A stretch of DNA of 64,000 nt from Lachnospiraceae bacterium (GCA_029063085.1 JAIDOW010000072.1:60389-124388); one strand, 5' to 3'; shown: positions 45,128 through 55,171, numbered from the stretch's first letter. The notes: a model not told the origin generated them from the sequence alone. Made by a program: numbers and translations.

Positions 45128-46060
45128 TTACTGTTCCTCCTTACTATTGACTTCCATAAATACATCCTCTAATGAAGTCTCAACTTTTGTAATGGCATAT
45201 ACATTCAGTTTCCTACTGACCAGATAAGAAAAAATGCTGTCTCTGATATCCCTTGCATTTTTGGCAGTCCCGGAAAATTCAAAAACCCCCGGTTCTTTTT
45301 CTCCTAAATACTGAATGTTCTGTAATCCATCAAATCTTTCCAGATATTCCTGTATTTTATCCCTGTCACCTTTTATGGTAAGTCGGTACTCCCTGCGGCT
45401 GGCTCTTCTCTTCGCACTTACCGTAGAATTATCAAGAACCAATGATCCTTCTTTCAAAATCAGAATATCATGACACAATTCCTCTATCTCAGACAAAATA
45501 TGCGAACTGATAATAATTGCATGATCCTCCCGCAGACTGTTAATTAATTCCTTTGTTTTCTTCGCTTCTGCCGGATCCAGACCAACCAGAGGTTCATCCA
45601 ATATCAGAACCTCCGGATTTCCTAAAAGCGCCTGTGCAAACCCTACACGCTGCTGGTATCCCTTTGATAAATTTTTTATAAAATCATTTTTCCTGTCTTC
45701 CAAATCCAAAAGAGCAGTCACACTCTCTACTTCTTTCTTTTTCTCACGAATTCCCTTGATATCCGCAGCAAACATAAGGTACTCCCGTACCTTCATATCT
45801 TTATATAACGGCGGGATTTCCGGAAGATAACCAATATATTTTTGGGCTTTGCCGGGATATTTTCTCATATCAGTCTGATGGATCAGAATTTCTCCTTCTG
45901 ACGGTGTTAAATATCCGGTCAAAAGATTCATGGTAGTTGACTTGCCTGCCCCGTTTACTCCCAGCAGACCTACAGTCTTCCCCTTTTTTATGTGGAAGGA
46001 TATTCCCTTTAACACCTCACGTTTACCATATGCCATTTTCAGATTTTTTACTTCAATCAT
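45128..46060 (-). CDS. ABC transporter ATPase (GldA-like)
   Basis: 310 residues from the ATG at 46060 (GGAG 9 nt upstream; 33 earlier codons are unlike the family). Walker A GVNGAGKST, Q-loop YLPEIPPLY, signature LSKGYQQRVGFAQA, Walker B VLILDEPLVGLDP, H-loop SSHILSE, then a C-terminal regulatory domain of about 80 residues. Pairs with the fused permease directly downstream. Start of a three-gene unit after metY. Confidence 0.9.
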   Translation of the reverse strand: MIEVKNLKMAYGKREVLKGISFHIKKGKTVGLLGVNGAGKSTTMNLLTGYLTPSEGEILIHQTDMRKYPGKAQKYIGYLPEIPPLYKDMKVREYLMFAADIKGIREKKKEVESVTALLDLEDRKNDFIKNLSKGYQQRVGFAQALLGNPEVLILDEPLVGLDPAEAKKTKELINSLREDHAIIISSHILSEIEELCHDILILKEGSLVLDNSTVSAKRRASRREYRLTIKGDRDKIQEYLERFDGLQNIQYLGEKEPGVFEFSGTAKNARDIRDSIFSYLVSRKLNVYAITKVETSLEDVFMEVNSKEEQ

Positions 46061-46145
46061 GATCATTTTCTCCAGTATCGACTTACAATCGTTCCCTGCC
46101 AGATCTTCTATCTTGCTTTCTTCCTGCATCTGGCACAAGCTTGTC

Positions 46146-47417
46146 CTAAATCTGTTCAAGAGCCTGTTCTAAATCTGCTATAATATCATCAATATTCTCA
46201 ATACCCACAGAAAAACGTAACAATTCAGGCAGAATCCCCGCATCCTTTAACTGCTGGTCAGTAAGCTGTCTGTGTGTTGTACTGGCTGGATGCAGGATAG
46301 AGGTCCTTGCATCTGCCACATGCACCACAATGGACGCAAGCTTCAAGCTATCCATCACCTTCATCGCTGCTTCTTTACCACCCTTGACGCCAAAAGAAAT
46401 CACGCCTGATGTTCCCTTAGGCAGGTATTTCTTTGCCATAGCATGATATTTATTTCCGGGAAGCCCTGGATAATTCACCCAGGTCACTTTCTCGTTTGCC
46501 TCTAAAAACTGTGCTGCTTTTAATGCATTTTGGGCATGTCTTTCCACACGTACATGAAGACTCTCCAAACCGAGATTTAACAAAAATACATTCAACGGAC
46601 TGGGCGTAGAACCCAGATCTCTCATAAGCTGTACATTTGCCTTTACTATATAAGCACTTTTCCCAAAATCCTTTGTGTAAGTAACACCATGGTAGGACTC
46701 GTCCGGTGTTGTAAGACCCGGATACCGTCCCGTCTCCCAATTACAATTTCCTGAATCTACAATACATCCCCCTAAAGATACTGCATGACCATCCATATAT
46801 TTGGAAGTAGAATGCACGATAACATCCACTCCGTATTCAAACGGTCTGCAAAAAATCGGTGTTGCAAATGTATTATCACAAATCACCATGATCCCGTTAT
46901 CATGGGCCACTTTAACAAACATCTCTATATCAGGAATCTCCAGACCAGGATTTGTCAATGTCTCAATAAAAATAACTTTTGTATTATCCTGTATTCTGTT
47001 TCGAAGCTCTTCTTCACTGATATCTGTATCCACAAAAGTAGTGTCAATTCCCATCCTCTTAAATGTGACACCCAGTAAATTCACGGACCCTCCGTAAAGA
47101 GAATTCAGTGCAATTATATGATCACCGGCACTACACACATTTAATACTGCCAGTGTGATAGCAGCCTGTCCTGATGAAGTCAGTAACGCACCAACACCGC
47201 CTTCCAGTGCCGCAATCTTGCGCTGTACTACATCAAAAGTAGGATTTCCTAAACGGGTATACATATAACCCGGTTCCAGATCAAATAATTTGGCAACATC
47301 TTCTCCCTTTTCATAATAGTAAGTTGTACTTTGTGCAATTGGTGCAACTCTCGGTTCTCCGCTCTTCGGATTATACCCGGCCTGTACACAATTTGTTTCA
47401 ATATTATACTCTTTCAT
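46146..47417 (-). CDS. metY: O-acetylhomoserine (thiol)-lyase
   Basis: 423 residues of the Cys/Met-metabolism PLP family: SSGQAAITLAVLNVCSAGDHIIALNSLYGGSVNLL, HSTSKYMDGHAVSLGG with the PLP lysine, and the extended 420-residue length typical of MetY. It condenses O-acetylhomoserine with sulfide or methanethiol to homocysteine or methionine. A promoter and a terminator-like hairpin lie in its short leader. GAGGTG precedes the ATG. Confidence 0.92.
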   Translation of the reverse strand: MKEYNIETNCVQAGYNPKSGEPRVAPIAQSTTYYYEKGEDVAKLFDLEPGYMYTRLGNPTFDVVQRKIAALEGGVGALLTSSGQAAITLAVLNVCSAGDHIIALNSLYGGSVNLLGVTFKRMGIDTTFVDTDISEEELRNRIQDNTKVIFIETLTNPGLEIPDIEMFVKVAHDNGIMVICDNTFATPIFCRPFEYGVDVIVHSTSKYMDGHAVSLGGCIVDSGNCNWETGRYPGLTTPDESYHGVTYTKDFGKSAYIVKANVQLMRDLGSTPSPLNVFLLNLGLESLHVRVERHAQNALKAAQFLEANEKVTWVNYPGLPGNKYHAMAKKYLPKGTSGVISFGVKGGKEAAMKVMDSLKLASIVVHVADARTSILHPASTTHRQLTDQQLKDAGILPELLRFSVGIENIDDIIADLEQALEQI

Positions 47418-47439
47418 CCCATCACCTCAAATATTAATC

Positions 47440-47479
47440 AAAAAGGACTATGTATGTAACATAGCCCTCTTTTACATAC
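47440..47479 (-). promoter_or_regulatory. metY: Possible transcription attenuator in the metY leader
   Basis: Minus-strand hairpin GGGCTATGT-TACAT-ACATAGTCC (47467-47445) followed by five T. The upstream segment GTATGTAA (47479-47472) is perfectly complementary to TTACATAC inside the hairpin, so the two pairings exclude each other. The promoter lies just upstream, and the metY start 28 nt downstream. It may alternatively be simply the xerD terminator. Confidence 0.55.
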
Positions 47480-47486
47480 TTATATG

Positions 47487-47515
47487 ATTATACTATAAAT
47501 TCATATAAGTTACAA
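47487..47515 (-). promoter_or_regulatory. metY: Sigma-A promoter of metY
   Basis: Minus strand TTGTAA (47515-47510), 17-nt spacer, consensus TATAAT (47492-47487). The predicted start is about 47480, just before the hairpin. Confidence 0.75.
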
Positions 47516-47542
47516 ATAATTCATATTTTTTTCACATGCGCA

Positions 47543-48436
47543 TTAAGATACATTTGCTCTCGGATGTGCCTTTTCATATACCTCTTTTAGCTTTGTATTC
47601 GCATTTGCCTTTGCATAAATCTGTGTTGTGGAAATATCCGAATGACCAAGCATCTCCTGGACAGACTTAAGGTCAGCCCCATTATTTACCAGATGCATCG
47701 CAAAGGAATGTCTGATGGTATGTGGTGTAATATCCTTTTTAATTCCAGCTTTTGTGGAATAATATTTTATAATCTTCCAAAATCCCTGTCTTGTCATCGG
47801 AGACCCCTGACAGTTCGTAAACAGATATTCCTGCTCTTCTTTACACATTGCATCCCTTGCATTTTTAAGGTACTCCTCCAATGCCTCTTTTGTTTCATTT
47901 GTAAACGGTATCACACGTTCTTTATTATCATCATGGCATTGCAGAAAATTCATGGACAAATTAATATCTTTTACCTTCAGATTAATCAATTCAGAAACCC
48001 GGATGCCAGTGGCATATAACAATTCAAGCATGGCTTTATCACGAATATCCTTGGGGGCCGTTCCGTTAGGCTGCTCCAATAATAAATTCACTTCTTCTAT
48101 CGTCAAAATAACTGGTGCTTTCTTTTCTATTTTCGGAGGTTTTAATGTTTCACTTGGATCTTCTGAAATCACTCCCTGCTTTAACAAATATAAAAAGAAA
48201 GCTTTGATCGAGGCAATATTTCTCGAAACCGTTGCCGTAGACATCCCCTGCTTCTCAACCATCAACACATAAGAATTCAGATTAGTACTGGTAATATGAA
48301 CAATATCCTGACAGCCGGAATCTGTTAAATAATTGTTAAGTTTTACCAAATCTCTCTTATATGATGCAATTGTGTTTTTACTCGCCCGTTTTACATTTGT
48401 TAAATAATCAACGAACTCATCAATCCTTTGTAACAT
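47543..48436 (-). CDS. xerD: Tyrosine recombinase XerD
   Basis: 297 residues. N-terminal SAM-like domain (KNTIASYKRDL) and catalytic domain with R of ATGIRVSELINL, HTIRHSFAMHLVNNGA (His and Arg), LGHSDISTTQIYAK (His, and Tyr at TQIYAKAN). Complete catalytic set R-K-H-R-H-Y. Length matches the chromosome dimer-resolving XerD, not a phage integrase. spoIIM-like and xerD genes are also neighbours in Bacillus. Confidence 0.93.
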   Translation of the reverse strand: MLQRIDEFVDYLTNVKRASKNTIASYKRDLVKLNNYLTDSGCQDIVHITSTNLNSYVLMVEKQGMSTATVSRNIASIKAFFLYLLKQGVISEDPSETLKPPKIEKKAPVILTIEEVNLLLEQPNGTAPKDIRDKAMLELLYATGIRVSELINLKVKDINLSMNFLQCHDDNKERVIPFTNETKEALEEYLKNARDAMCKEEQEYLFTNCQGSPMTRQGFWKIIKYYSTKAGIKKDITPHTIRHSFAMHLVNNGADLKSVQEMLGHSDISTTQIYAKANANTKLKEVYEKAHPRANVS

Positions 48437-48578
48437 TCTCTAACCCCTTATTTCATGTAATCACTATTCATATTATAATGTTTAATTTACATAAAATCAA
48501 ACATTATTTTTACCCGAAAACCTTATAAAACAAGGATTTTTGAGTTTTTCCACCAAATGGGGTATTTACATAATATCT

Positions 48579-49163
48579 TTATACTAGATATTGGTAAAAA
48601 TAATTTAAAATATTTTTTTGAAATTTTATTTCCCAGATTAACGCCAAAAAAATCAAGAAAAATATTACAAAAATTTTAACCAGATATTGTAACTTATTAA
48701 CATTTCCGTAAGCAGCATTTTTTTTGGAAGACATCCAGTAAAACCATCTGCCTGAAAAATAGATCACAATAAAATAGAGCAGATAATGAGGAAAAAAACA
48801 TGCCAGGCCATATACAATTCCATGCCAGCCAAATTTTATAAATAAATTACATACTACGATACCATAATATCCTCCAAAGCAGGCATTAAAACAAAAAGCT
48901 GCCACTGGATAGGAAAAAAGAAGCCACACAATCATAAATAAGAACAACTGCCCTAATCTTCTTTTCAGTATATACAGAGCAAGTCTCCATACAGGAAGAT
49001 TTAATACGGCGCCAAACTTATAATCCTCTAAACCCTGTTCCATAATCTGTGTCTCAAAAAATGCCATCAGGACCAGAAACAAAATACTTCCTATAAACAT
49101 TCCAAGGAATACCGGTAAATATGTATAATATGCATTTTTATAATATTCATTCTGATTTTTCAT
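48579..49163 (-). CDS. SpoIIM-like membrane protein
   Basis: 194 residues from the ATG at 49163 (GAGGTG upstream). Four to five hydrophobic helices, with VAAFCFNACFGGYYGIVVCNLFIKFGWHGIVYGLACFFPHYLL resembling the DUF95/SpoIIM core (helix, GFxxG turn, PQN-like loop). SpoIIM is part of the forespore engulfment complex. Sequence similarity is modest, but position next to xerD supports the call. Confidence 0.65.
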   Translation of the reverse strand: MKNQNEYYKNAYYTYLPVFLGMFIGSILFLVLMAFFETQIMEQGLEDYKFGAVLNLPVWRLALYILKRRLGQLFLFMIVWLLFSYPVAAFCFNACFGGYYGIVVCNLFIKFGWHGIVYGLACFFPHYLLYFIVIYFSGRWFYWMSSKKNAAYGNVNKLQYLVKIFVIFFLIFLALIWEIKFQKNILNYFYQYLV

Positions 49164-49218
49164 TCTCAAAAACACCTCATATACTATAAAAGTATATGAA
49201 ATTCTTCTAAAAACATGC

Positions 49219-49253
49219 AAAAAAAGAGCCCGAAACTAATTAGTTTCGGGCTC
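49219..49253 (-). terminator. rny terminator, perfect 14-bp palindrome
   Basis: Minus strand arms GAGCCCGAAACTAA and TTAGTTTCGGGCTC (49226-49253) with no unpaired centre, followed by seven T. Strong terminator for RNase Y. Confidence 0.95.
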
Positions 49254-49285
49254 GGAACTCGTATCAAAGCAAAATGCCTTTCTGT

Positions 49286-50836
49286 CTATTTGGCATAATC
49301 CGTAACACGCGACTCACGGATCAAATTAACCTTAATCTGTCCAGGATATTCCAGTTCACTTTCAATCTGTTTTGAAATATCTCTAGCCAGAAGTACCATA
49401 TCAGCATCACTTACCTGTTCTGGAACTACCATAATACGAATCTCTCTACCTGCCTGAATAGCAAAAGTTTTATCAACACCCTTAAATCCATTAGAAATAT
49501 CTTCCAACTGTTTTAATCTGGTGGTGTATGTTTCCAATGTCTCACGTCTTGCACCCGGACGAGCGGCAGAAATCGTATCTGCTGCCTGTACAATACATGC
49601 AATTAATGATTCCGGTTCTACATCTCCGTGATGTGCTTCCACAGCGTTAATCACTAATGCAGACTCTTTGTATTTTCTACATAAATCTACACCAATCTGA
49701 ATATGAGAACCTTCCATTTCATGATCCACAGATTTACCAATGTCATGTAAAAGACCTGCACGCTTTGCCATACGAACATCCACACCAATCTCAGCGGCCA
49801 ATAAACCACACAATTGTGCCACTTCCATTGAATGCTTCAATGCATTTTGTCCATAACTTGTCCTAAATTTCATTTTACCAAGCAGACGGACTAACTCTGG
49901 ATGAATTCCCTGAACACCAACTTCTAAAGTTGCGTTCTCTCCTTCCTCCCGCATCATCTGTTCGACTTCCTTTTGCGCTTTTTCTACCATTTCTTCAATT
50001 CTTGCAGGATGAATTCTACCATCCACAATCAATTTTTCAAGAGCAATTCTTGCCACTTCTCTTCTTACCGGATCAAAACTAGATAAAATAACTGCTTCTG
50101 GTGTATCATCAATAATCAAATCTACACCTGTCATTGTCTCTAAGGTACGGATATTTCGACCTTCTCGTCCAATAATTCTACCTTTCATTTCATCATTCGG
50201 CAATTGAACCAAAGAAATTGTAGTCTCTGCAACATGATCTACAGCACATTTCTGAATAGCTGTAACAACACATTCCTTTGCCTTTTTACTTGCTTCTTCT
50301 TTTGCTCTAGTTTCTAACTCTTTTACTAGAACTGCGGTTTCATGTCTTACTTCATCTTCAACAGTCTTTAATAAATATTCTTTTGCTTGTTCAGAGGTTA
50401 ATCCAGAGATTCTCTCCAGTTCCTGTAATCTTTTTGATTCAAGCTCTTCTACTTTTGCTTTCTGCTTCTCTAAAGCTTGTTCCCTAGATGCAAGGTTTGA
50501 TTCTTTTTTCTCAACAGCTTCAGTCTTACGATCCAGATTCTCTTCCCGGGAAAGCACACGCTTTTCCATTCTCTGCATCTCATTACGACGATCCTTAATC
50601 TCTTTATCAAGATCATTCTTTGTCTTAATCGACTCTTCCTTTGCCTCCAGGAGAATTTCCTTCTTTCTAGCTTCAGCATTCTTTACAGCTTCATCTATAA
50701 TCTCTCTCGCTCTGTCTTCTGCATCAGAATTCTTTTTTTCCACTACATTCTTACGATATGTAAGGGACAAAATCCATGACACAACCACAGCTACGATTAA
50801 AATAATAGCAAAAACAATAAAATAGCTTGCTTGCAC
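49286..50836 (-). CDS. rny: Ribonuclease Y
   Basis: 516 residues: N-terminal membrane helix (about 4-25), coiled-coil (30-200), KH domain (about 205-270, [15 protein letters not shown]), HD domain (about 330-430, [10 protein letters not shown] and [10 protein letters not shown]). Initiates mRNA decay at the membrane. Starts at GTG; the codon is preceded by AGGAGGTGCTCCT, in which the ribosome site can pair with CTCCT. Promoter TTGACA-17-TAGAAT is 55 bp upstream. Confidence 0.95.
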   Translation of the reverse strand: MQASYFIVFAIILIVAVVVSWILSLTYRKNVVEKKNSDAEDRAREIIDEAVKNAEARKKEILLEAKEESIKTKNDLDKEIKDRRNEMQRMEKRVLSREENLDRKTEAVEKKESNLASREQALEKQKAKVEELESKRLQELERISGLTSEQAKEYLLKTVEDEVRHETAVLVKELETRAKEEASKKAKECVVTAIQKCAVDHVAETTISLVQLPNDEMKGRIIGREGRNIRTLETMTGVDLIIDDTPEAVILSSFDPVRREVARIALEKLIVDGRIHPARIEEMVEKAQKEVEQMMREEGENATLEVGVQGIHPELVRLLGKMKFRTSYGQNALKHSMEVAQLCGLLAAEIGVDVRMAKRAGLLHDIGKSVDHEMEGSHIQIGVDLCRKYKESALVINAVEAHHGDVEPESLIACIVQAADTISAARPGARRETLETYTTRLKQLEDISNGFKGVDKTFAIQAGREIRIMVVPEQVSDADMVLLARDISKQIESELEYPGQIKVNLIRESRVTDYAK

Positions 50837-50890
50837 AGGAGCACCTCCTTATTAAATTATCGAAGCACTTAACATAAGTGCAACAGTTAA

Positions 50891-50919
50891 ATTCTATCTT
50901 TTTTTGTGCATTATGTCAA
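50891..50919 (-). promoter_or_regulatory. rny: Consensus promoter of rny
   Basis: Minus strand TTGACA (50919-50914), 17-nt spacer, TAGAAT (50896-50891). Confidence 0.8.
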
Positions 50920-50997
50920 GTAAAAGTAAAAAAATAATGAAAAAAATCATTAAAACTGTTGTGAAAATCCAAAACTCTTCCCTTCAACTATTTACTT

Positions 50998-51591
50998 TTA
51001 TCTTTTTAAAGCTTCTTCAATCAAAGATATCTGAAACCCTTTTCCATAAAAATAACGAAAAATTTTCTGTTTTACCATTCGGTCTTCCAAATCTCTGCCC
51101 CTTGTATATTTTTGAAACTGCTTTTCAAAGCATTCCCGCTCTGAATATTCAACCTCTTCAAAATGAAAATCTATTATATCTTTAGAAATGCCTTTTCGGA
51201 GCAAATCATAAACCATCTGTTTCCTGCTTTTTTTACTTGAATATGTATTCACATACATGCTGACATATTCTGCATCATCCAGATAATGATATTTTTGTAA
51301 AAATATGATGACCTGCTCAATAACCGGTTCCGGATAATCACTTTGACTCAGTTTTTCCCTCAACATACAAGTAGAAAACGGTCGTCTTTCCAACAAAAAT
51401 AACGCTCTTTCCTTTGCTCTTTTAAAAACAACCTCCTGCAAAATAAACTGAATCAGTGTATCCTCAATCTCCGCTTCTTCTCTGATATGATATCTCTTTA
51501 ATTCCTTGCCATATAACGAAAACAAAAATTGTTCATCACCGTATACAAGATAACGTTTATTCTTCCCCGCCTTAATTTCGGTAATATGCAT
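50998..51591 (-). CDS. recX: RecX, regulator of RecA
   Basis: 197 residues of the RecX family, with three-helix repeats; motifs KERALFLLERRPFSTCMLREKL and LDDAEYVSMYV are typical. RecX binds RecA filaments and limits their growth. It starts 3 bp after recA and uses the GGGAGAG at the end of recA as ribosome site, so expression is tied to recA and the SOS response. Confidence 0.9.
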   Translation of the reverse strand: MHITEIKAGKNKRYLVYGDEQFLFSLYGKELKRYHIREEAEIEDTLIQFILQEVVFKRAKERALFLLERRPFSTCMLREKLSQSDYPEPVIEQVIIFLQKYHYLDDAEYVSMYVNTYSSKKSRKQMVYDLLRKGISKDIIDFHFEEVEYSERECFEKQFQKYTRGRDLEDRMVKQKIFRYFYGKGFQISLIEEALKR

Positions 51592-51594
51592 AAG

Positions 51595-52641
51595 CTATTT
51601 CTCTCCCGGAACCATATCTGCCACATTGTCCACTTCTTCATTTCCTTCTGCAAGTCCTGCACTTGCACGGACCTTGTTCTCCACTTCCAAGGCAACATCC
51701 GGATTATCCTGTAAGAAAATCTTAGAATTCTCGCGGCCCTGACCAATCTTTTCTCCATTATAGGAAAACCATGCTCCGGACTTATTGATAATATTCTCCT
51801 TCACTGCCAGATCCAGGATATCCCCCTCTTTGGAAATTCCTTTACCAAACATGATATCAAATTCCGCTTCTTTGAATGGCGGTGCCACCTTATTCTTTAC
51901 CACTTTCACTCTTGTACGGTTACCGATTACCTCACCGCTCTGTTTCAGTGTCTCTATCCTTCTTACATCCAGACGAACAGACGAATAGAATTTCAAAGCT
52001 CTTCCTCCTGTTGTTGTCTCCGGATTGCCAAACATAACCCCGACTTTCTCACGAAGCTGATTAATAAAAATAACTACACAGTTAGACTTACTGATCACTG
52101 CTGTCAGCTTACGCAATGCCTGTGACATTAATCTTGCCTGTAATCCCACATGGGAATCCCCCATTTCCCCATCAATCTCTGCCTTAGGAACTAAAGCAGC
52201 AACAGAATCGACAATAATTACATCCACTGCACCGGAACGCACCATTGTCTCGGTAATCTCCAATGCCTGTTCCCCATTATCCGGCTGTGAAATATACAGA
52301 TTATTGATATCCACACCGATATTCCCTGCATAAACCGGATCCAGTGCATGCTCAGCATCAATAAATCCCGCTATACCACCACTTTTTTGCACTTCTGCTA
52401 CTATATGCAGTGCCACTGTCGTCTTACCACTGGACTCTGGTCCGTAAACCTCAATGATTCTTCCCTTAGGTACACCACCGATTCCCAATGCCAGATCAAG
52501 GCTTAATGAGCCGGTAGGAATCGCTTCTACATTCATACTAGCTGCGGTATCACCTAACTTCATGACAGTTCCCTTACCAAACTGTTTTTCAATATTTGCA
52601 AGTGCAGCATCTAATGCCTTTAATTTCTCTTCATTCGCCAT
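51595..52641 (-). CDS. recA: RecA recombinase
   Basis: 348 residues from the ATG at 52641 (GGAGG, 8 nt). Walker [52 protein letters not shown]-terminal acidic tail. Homologous recombination and LexA co-protease. A LexA-type box overlaps the promoter downstream region. Confidence 0.97.
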   Translation of the reverse strand: MANEEKLKALDAALANIEKQFGKGTVMKLGDTAASMNVEAIPTGSLSLDLALGIGGVPKGRIIEVYGPESSGKTTVALHIVAEVQKSGGIAGFIDAEHALDPVYAGNIGVDINNLYISQPDNGEQALEITETMVRSGAVDVIIVDSVAALVPKAEIDGEMGDSHVGLQARLMSQALRKLTAVISKSNCVVIFINQLREKVGVMFGNPETTTGGRALKFYSSVRLDVRRIETLKQSGEVIGNRTRVKVVKNKVAPPFKEAEFDIMFGKGISKEGDILDLAVKENIINKSGAWFSYNGEKIGQGRENSKIFLQDNPDVALEVENKVRASAGLAEGNEEVDNVADMVPGEK

Positions 52642-52655
52642 TCTAACAACCTCCA

Positions 52656-52669
52656 TGAACATTTGTTCG
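52656..52669 (-). promoter_or_regulatory. recA: LexA box of recA
   Basis: Minus strand CGAAC-AAAT-GTTCA, one mismatch to the Gram-positive consensus CGAAC-N4-GTTCG, at about +9 to +22. A second weaker match, CGAATGTATTTTCG, lies at 52715-52728 just upstream of the -35. Confidence 0.85.
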
Positions 52670-52677
52670 TTTTTCTT

Positions 52678-52706
52678 ATATTAATATATTATCTGTTACT
52701 TGTCAA
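52678..52706 (-). promoter_or_regulatory. recA: Promoter of recA-recX
   Basis: Minus strand TTGACA (52706-52701), 17-nt spacer, TAATAT (52683-52678). Confidence 0.85.
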
Positions 52707-52907
52707 CCAAAAATCGAATGTATTTTCGATTTTAAAATATTGGGAAAAATAGATATGAAAATACAGAAAGTAAAATGATGAACCTAATGTATCATTATTT
52801 TAACCGGTTGTAAAGATAAATTCAAATTTTTTGATGTCTTTTCGGATAAAATATAGTATACTTTTGAAAACACAATGTAAAAAAATCTACAGACAACGGA
52901 GCATAAC

Positions 52908-54188
52908 ATGAAACATATCGGAATCATAGCAGAATATAACCCATTTCATAATGGGCATCAGTACCAGATTCAAAAAGCAAAAGAACTTTTTCCGGATAAA
53001 AAAATCGTAGTCATCATGAGCGGAGACTTTGTACAGCGGGGAGAACCTGCTATTTTTAATAAATATCTCCGTGCAAAATGTGCCCTTTCATCCGGTGCAG
53101 ATATCATATTGGAACTTCCACCTCTTTTTTCCACTGCAAGCGCAGAGCATTTTTCATCTTCTGCCATTCTTGCCCTCGCTGCCACTGGTGTTGTTGACAC
53201 CCTTTGCTTCGGTGCGGAATATGATAACCTGGACACATTGTATAAAATCGCAGATTTTCTGGTCACGGAACCGGAGGATTACCAGATACTTTTAAAGCAG
53301 CACCTAAAATCCGGTCTTTCTTTTCCAAAGGCACGTTCTCTTGCACTTTGTACCTGTCTACAGGACGATTTTTGCGAAACGATCTTAAAACAGCCTAACA
53401 ATATTCTGGGTATCGAATACTTAAAAGCAATTTTGAAATACCATCTTCCCATCACCCCATGTATCATTAAGCGGCAAGGAAGCGGCTATCACGACTTATC
53501 GCTGGAAAATTCCTTATGTTCCGCTTCTTCTTTGCGCAATAAAATAAAACAACACTGGGACTCTGCACCTTCTTTTGCAGTCAAAGGAGCCACCTTCCAG
53601 ATTTCCCTTTTATCCCAGATAGATAATTATATTCCTGCATCTGCCGGACTTGCATTAACCTCATCCGAATACGCAAAACCACTGTTTCTGTCTGATTTTT
53701 ATCCTTTTTTACAATATGCATTCTGGCAAAACAGGAATCAGCTGGATACGTATTTTGAAATGCCGAAAGAACTGGCCAGGCAATTAAGCTCCTGTTTACA
53801 ATATCCCTGCGATATAGAAGTGCTCTTAAACAAACTATCTTGTAAAAATTATACTACAAGCCGTATCAAACGTGCCCTGACAAACATATTATTAAACCAG
53901 AAAAACAGTGATATCCAAAAGGCAAAGCAGGAAAATTATATTACCTATTTAAGACTCTTAGGCTTTACCGCTTCCTCTTCTCCTGTTTTAAAAGAAATGA
54001 AAAACACCTGCACCATTCCTGTTATCAACAAAGTCACTGACTCAAAAAAAATATTGTCTGGGGATGCCTGTTCCCGTTTCGAAAAAGATATCCTTATCAG
54101 TACATTATATAAACAGGCATTTTTCAACAAATACGGAATCGGAACACCTTCTGAATATGAACAGTCAGTCATAATAGAAGATTTATAA
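52908..54188 (+). CDS. tmcAL: tRNA(Met) cytidine acetate ligase
   Basis: 426 residues. IIAEYNPFHNGHQYQIQKAK is the nucleotidyltransferase HxGH motif of the TmcAL (YlbM/DUF795) family, with MSGDFVQRGEPAIFNKY and FGAE. It attaches acetate to the wobble cytidine of elongator tRNA-Met. ATG follows CGGAGCATAAC. It is followed 34 bp later by a YlbJ-like gene, the same ylbJ/ylbM neighbourhood as in Bacillus. Confidence 0.93.
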   Translation: MKHIGIIAEYNPFHNGHQYQIQKAKELFPDKKIVVIMSGDFVQRGEPAIFNKYLRAKCALSSGADIILELPPLFSTASAEHFSSSAILALAATGVVDTLCFGAEYDNLDTLYKIADFLVTEPEDYQILLKQHLKSGLSFPKARSLALCTCLQDDFCETILKQPNNILGIEYLKAILKYHLPITPCIIKRQGSGYHDLSLENSLCSASSLRNKIKQHWDSAPSFAVKGATFQISLLSQIDNYIPASAGLALTSSEYAKPLFLSDFYPFLQYAFWQNRNQLDTYFEMPKELARQLSSCLQYPCDIEVLLNKLSCKNYTTSRIKRALTNILLNQKNSDIQKAKQENYITYLRLLGFTASSSPVLKEMKNTCTIPVINKVTDSKKILSGDACSRFEKDILISTLYKQAFFNKYGIGTPSEYEQSVIIEDL

Positions 54189-54222
54189 CATAAAATAAAA
54201 TAAAGCCATTTGGATGGATGCC

Positions 54223-55131
54223 ATGAAGAAATTTATTACCATTATTACATTACTGTTTCTGCTGCTGTTCTTCCATAATGAAACTATCCTTGGTACCAGA
54301 AGCGGACTTCTTTTATGGTATCAGACCCTGATCCCTTCTCTGCTTCCTTTTATTCTTGTGACCAATGCCTTAGCAGAAACCAATGCCTATCAATCTGCCG
54401 CCCAGTTCTTCCAAAAATATTTTCCATCCAGAATCTATGAAATCATGGCTGTATTTCTTGGGAATCTGTGCGGATATCCTCTCGGCGGTAAAATTTTAAA
54501 TGATTTCGTCAAAAATCAATATCTGACACAGGAAAAAGCAAACCGCCTGCTCGCCCTTTCCAGTCAGGCAAGCCCGATGTTTCTTATCGGATATATCCAC
54601 CTTCATATTTTACAGGGGAAAATTCCGCTGCCAGTTTTCCTCGCAGCAATTTATCTTCCTGTCCTTATCTATTATCCGTTTTGTACTTCAAAGCAGGAAA
54701 CATATGCGGCCAATCATAATCTTTCTCCGTCAGGAAAATTTTGTATTGTAGATACCTTTTTACACGCAACACAGATTATGGTCATGATCGGTATGTACGT
54801 TATCATTTTTTCAATCATACTAGTAATTCTCCTGCCCTTTTGTAGACATCCGTTTCTAAAACTTCCGCTCTCCTTTTTAGAAATTACCACAGGATTGAAA
54901 TTGTTAGATACCATTTATTTTTCTCCTGAAATCAAACTGTCTTTTCTCTGTGCCCTGTCAGCCTTTGGCGGACTTTGCAGTGCATTTCAGGTTAAAGGTG
55001 TTTTAGAATATCCGGATGCTTCCATAAAAAAATACCTGCTGGATAAAATACTGTTATCCGCAGGTACCTTTTTCATTATCCTGATCTACTTAAAACTAAT
55101 ATCACGAATATTAAATTGTGCCTGTGTATGA
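54223..55131 (+). CDS. ylbJ: YlbJ-like sporulation membrane protein
   Basis: 302 residues with about eight membrane segments and two nucleoside-recognition/Gate-like halves: IPSLLPFILVTNAL, LGNLCGYPLGGKILNDF, LSSQASPMFLIGYI, and SFLEITTGLKLL. This matches the YlbJ/SpoVAE-related sporulation integral membrane family. I prefer the ATG at 54223 as start; the one three codons earlier touches its ribosome site. Converges with the coiled-coil gene. Confidence 0.82.
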   Translation: MKKFITIITLLFLLLFFHNETILGTRSGLLLWYQTLIPSLLPFILVTNALAETNAYQSAAQFFQKYFPSRIYEIMAVFLGNLCGYPLGGKILNDFVKNQYLTQEKANRLLALSSQASPMFLIGYIHLHILQGKIPLPVFLAAIYLPVLIYYPFCTSKQETYAANHNLSPSGKFCIVDTFLHATQIMVMIGMYVIIFSIILVILLPFCRHPFLKLPLSFLEITTGLKLLDTIYFSPEIKLSFLCALSAFGGLCSAFQVKGVLEYPDASIKKYLLDKILLSAGTFFIILIYLKLISRILNCACV

Positions 55132-55171
55132 TATATTGATATTTGATAAAACCACGCAAAACACCAGCCCT

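Noticed and set aside
47543..48436. Phage or integron integrase
   Set aside because: Length, catalytic set and neighbours fit chromosomal XerD; there are no attachment repeats or phage genes around it.
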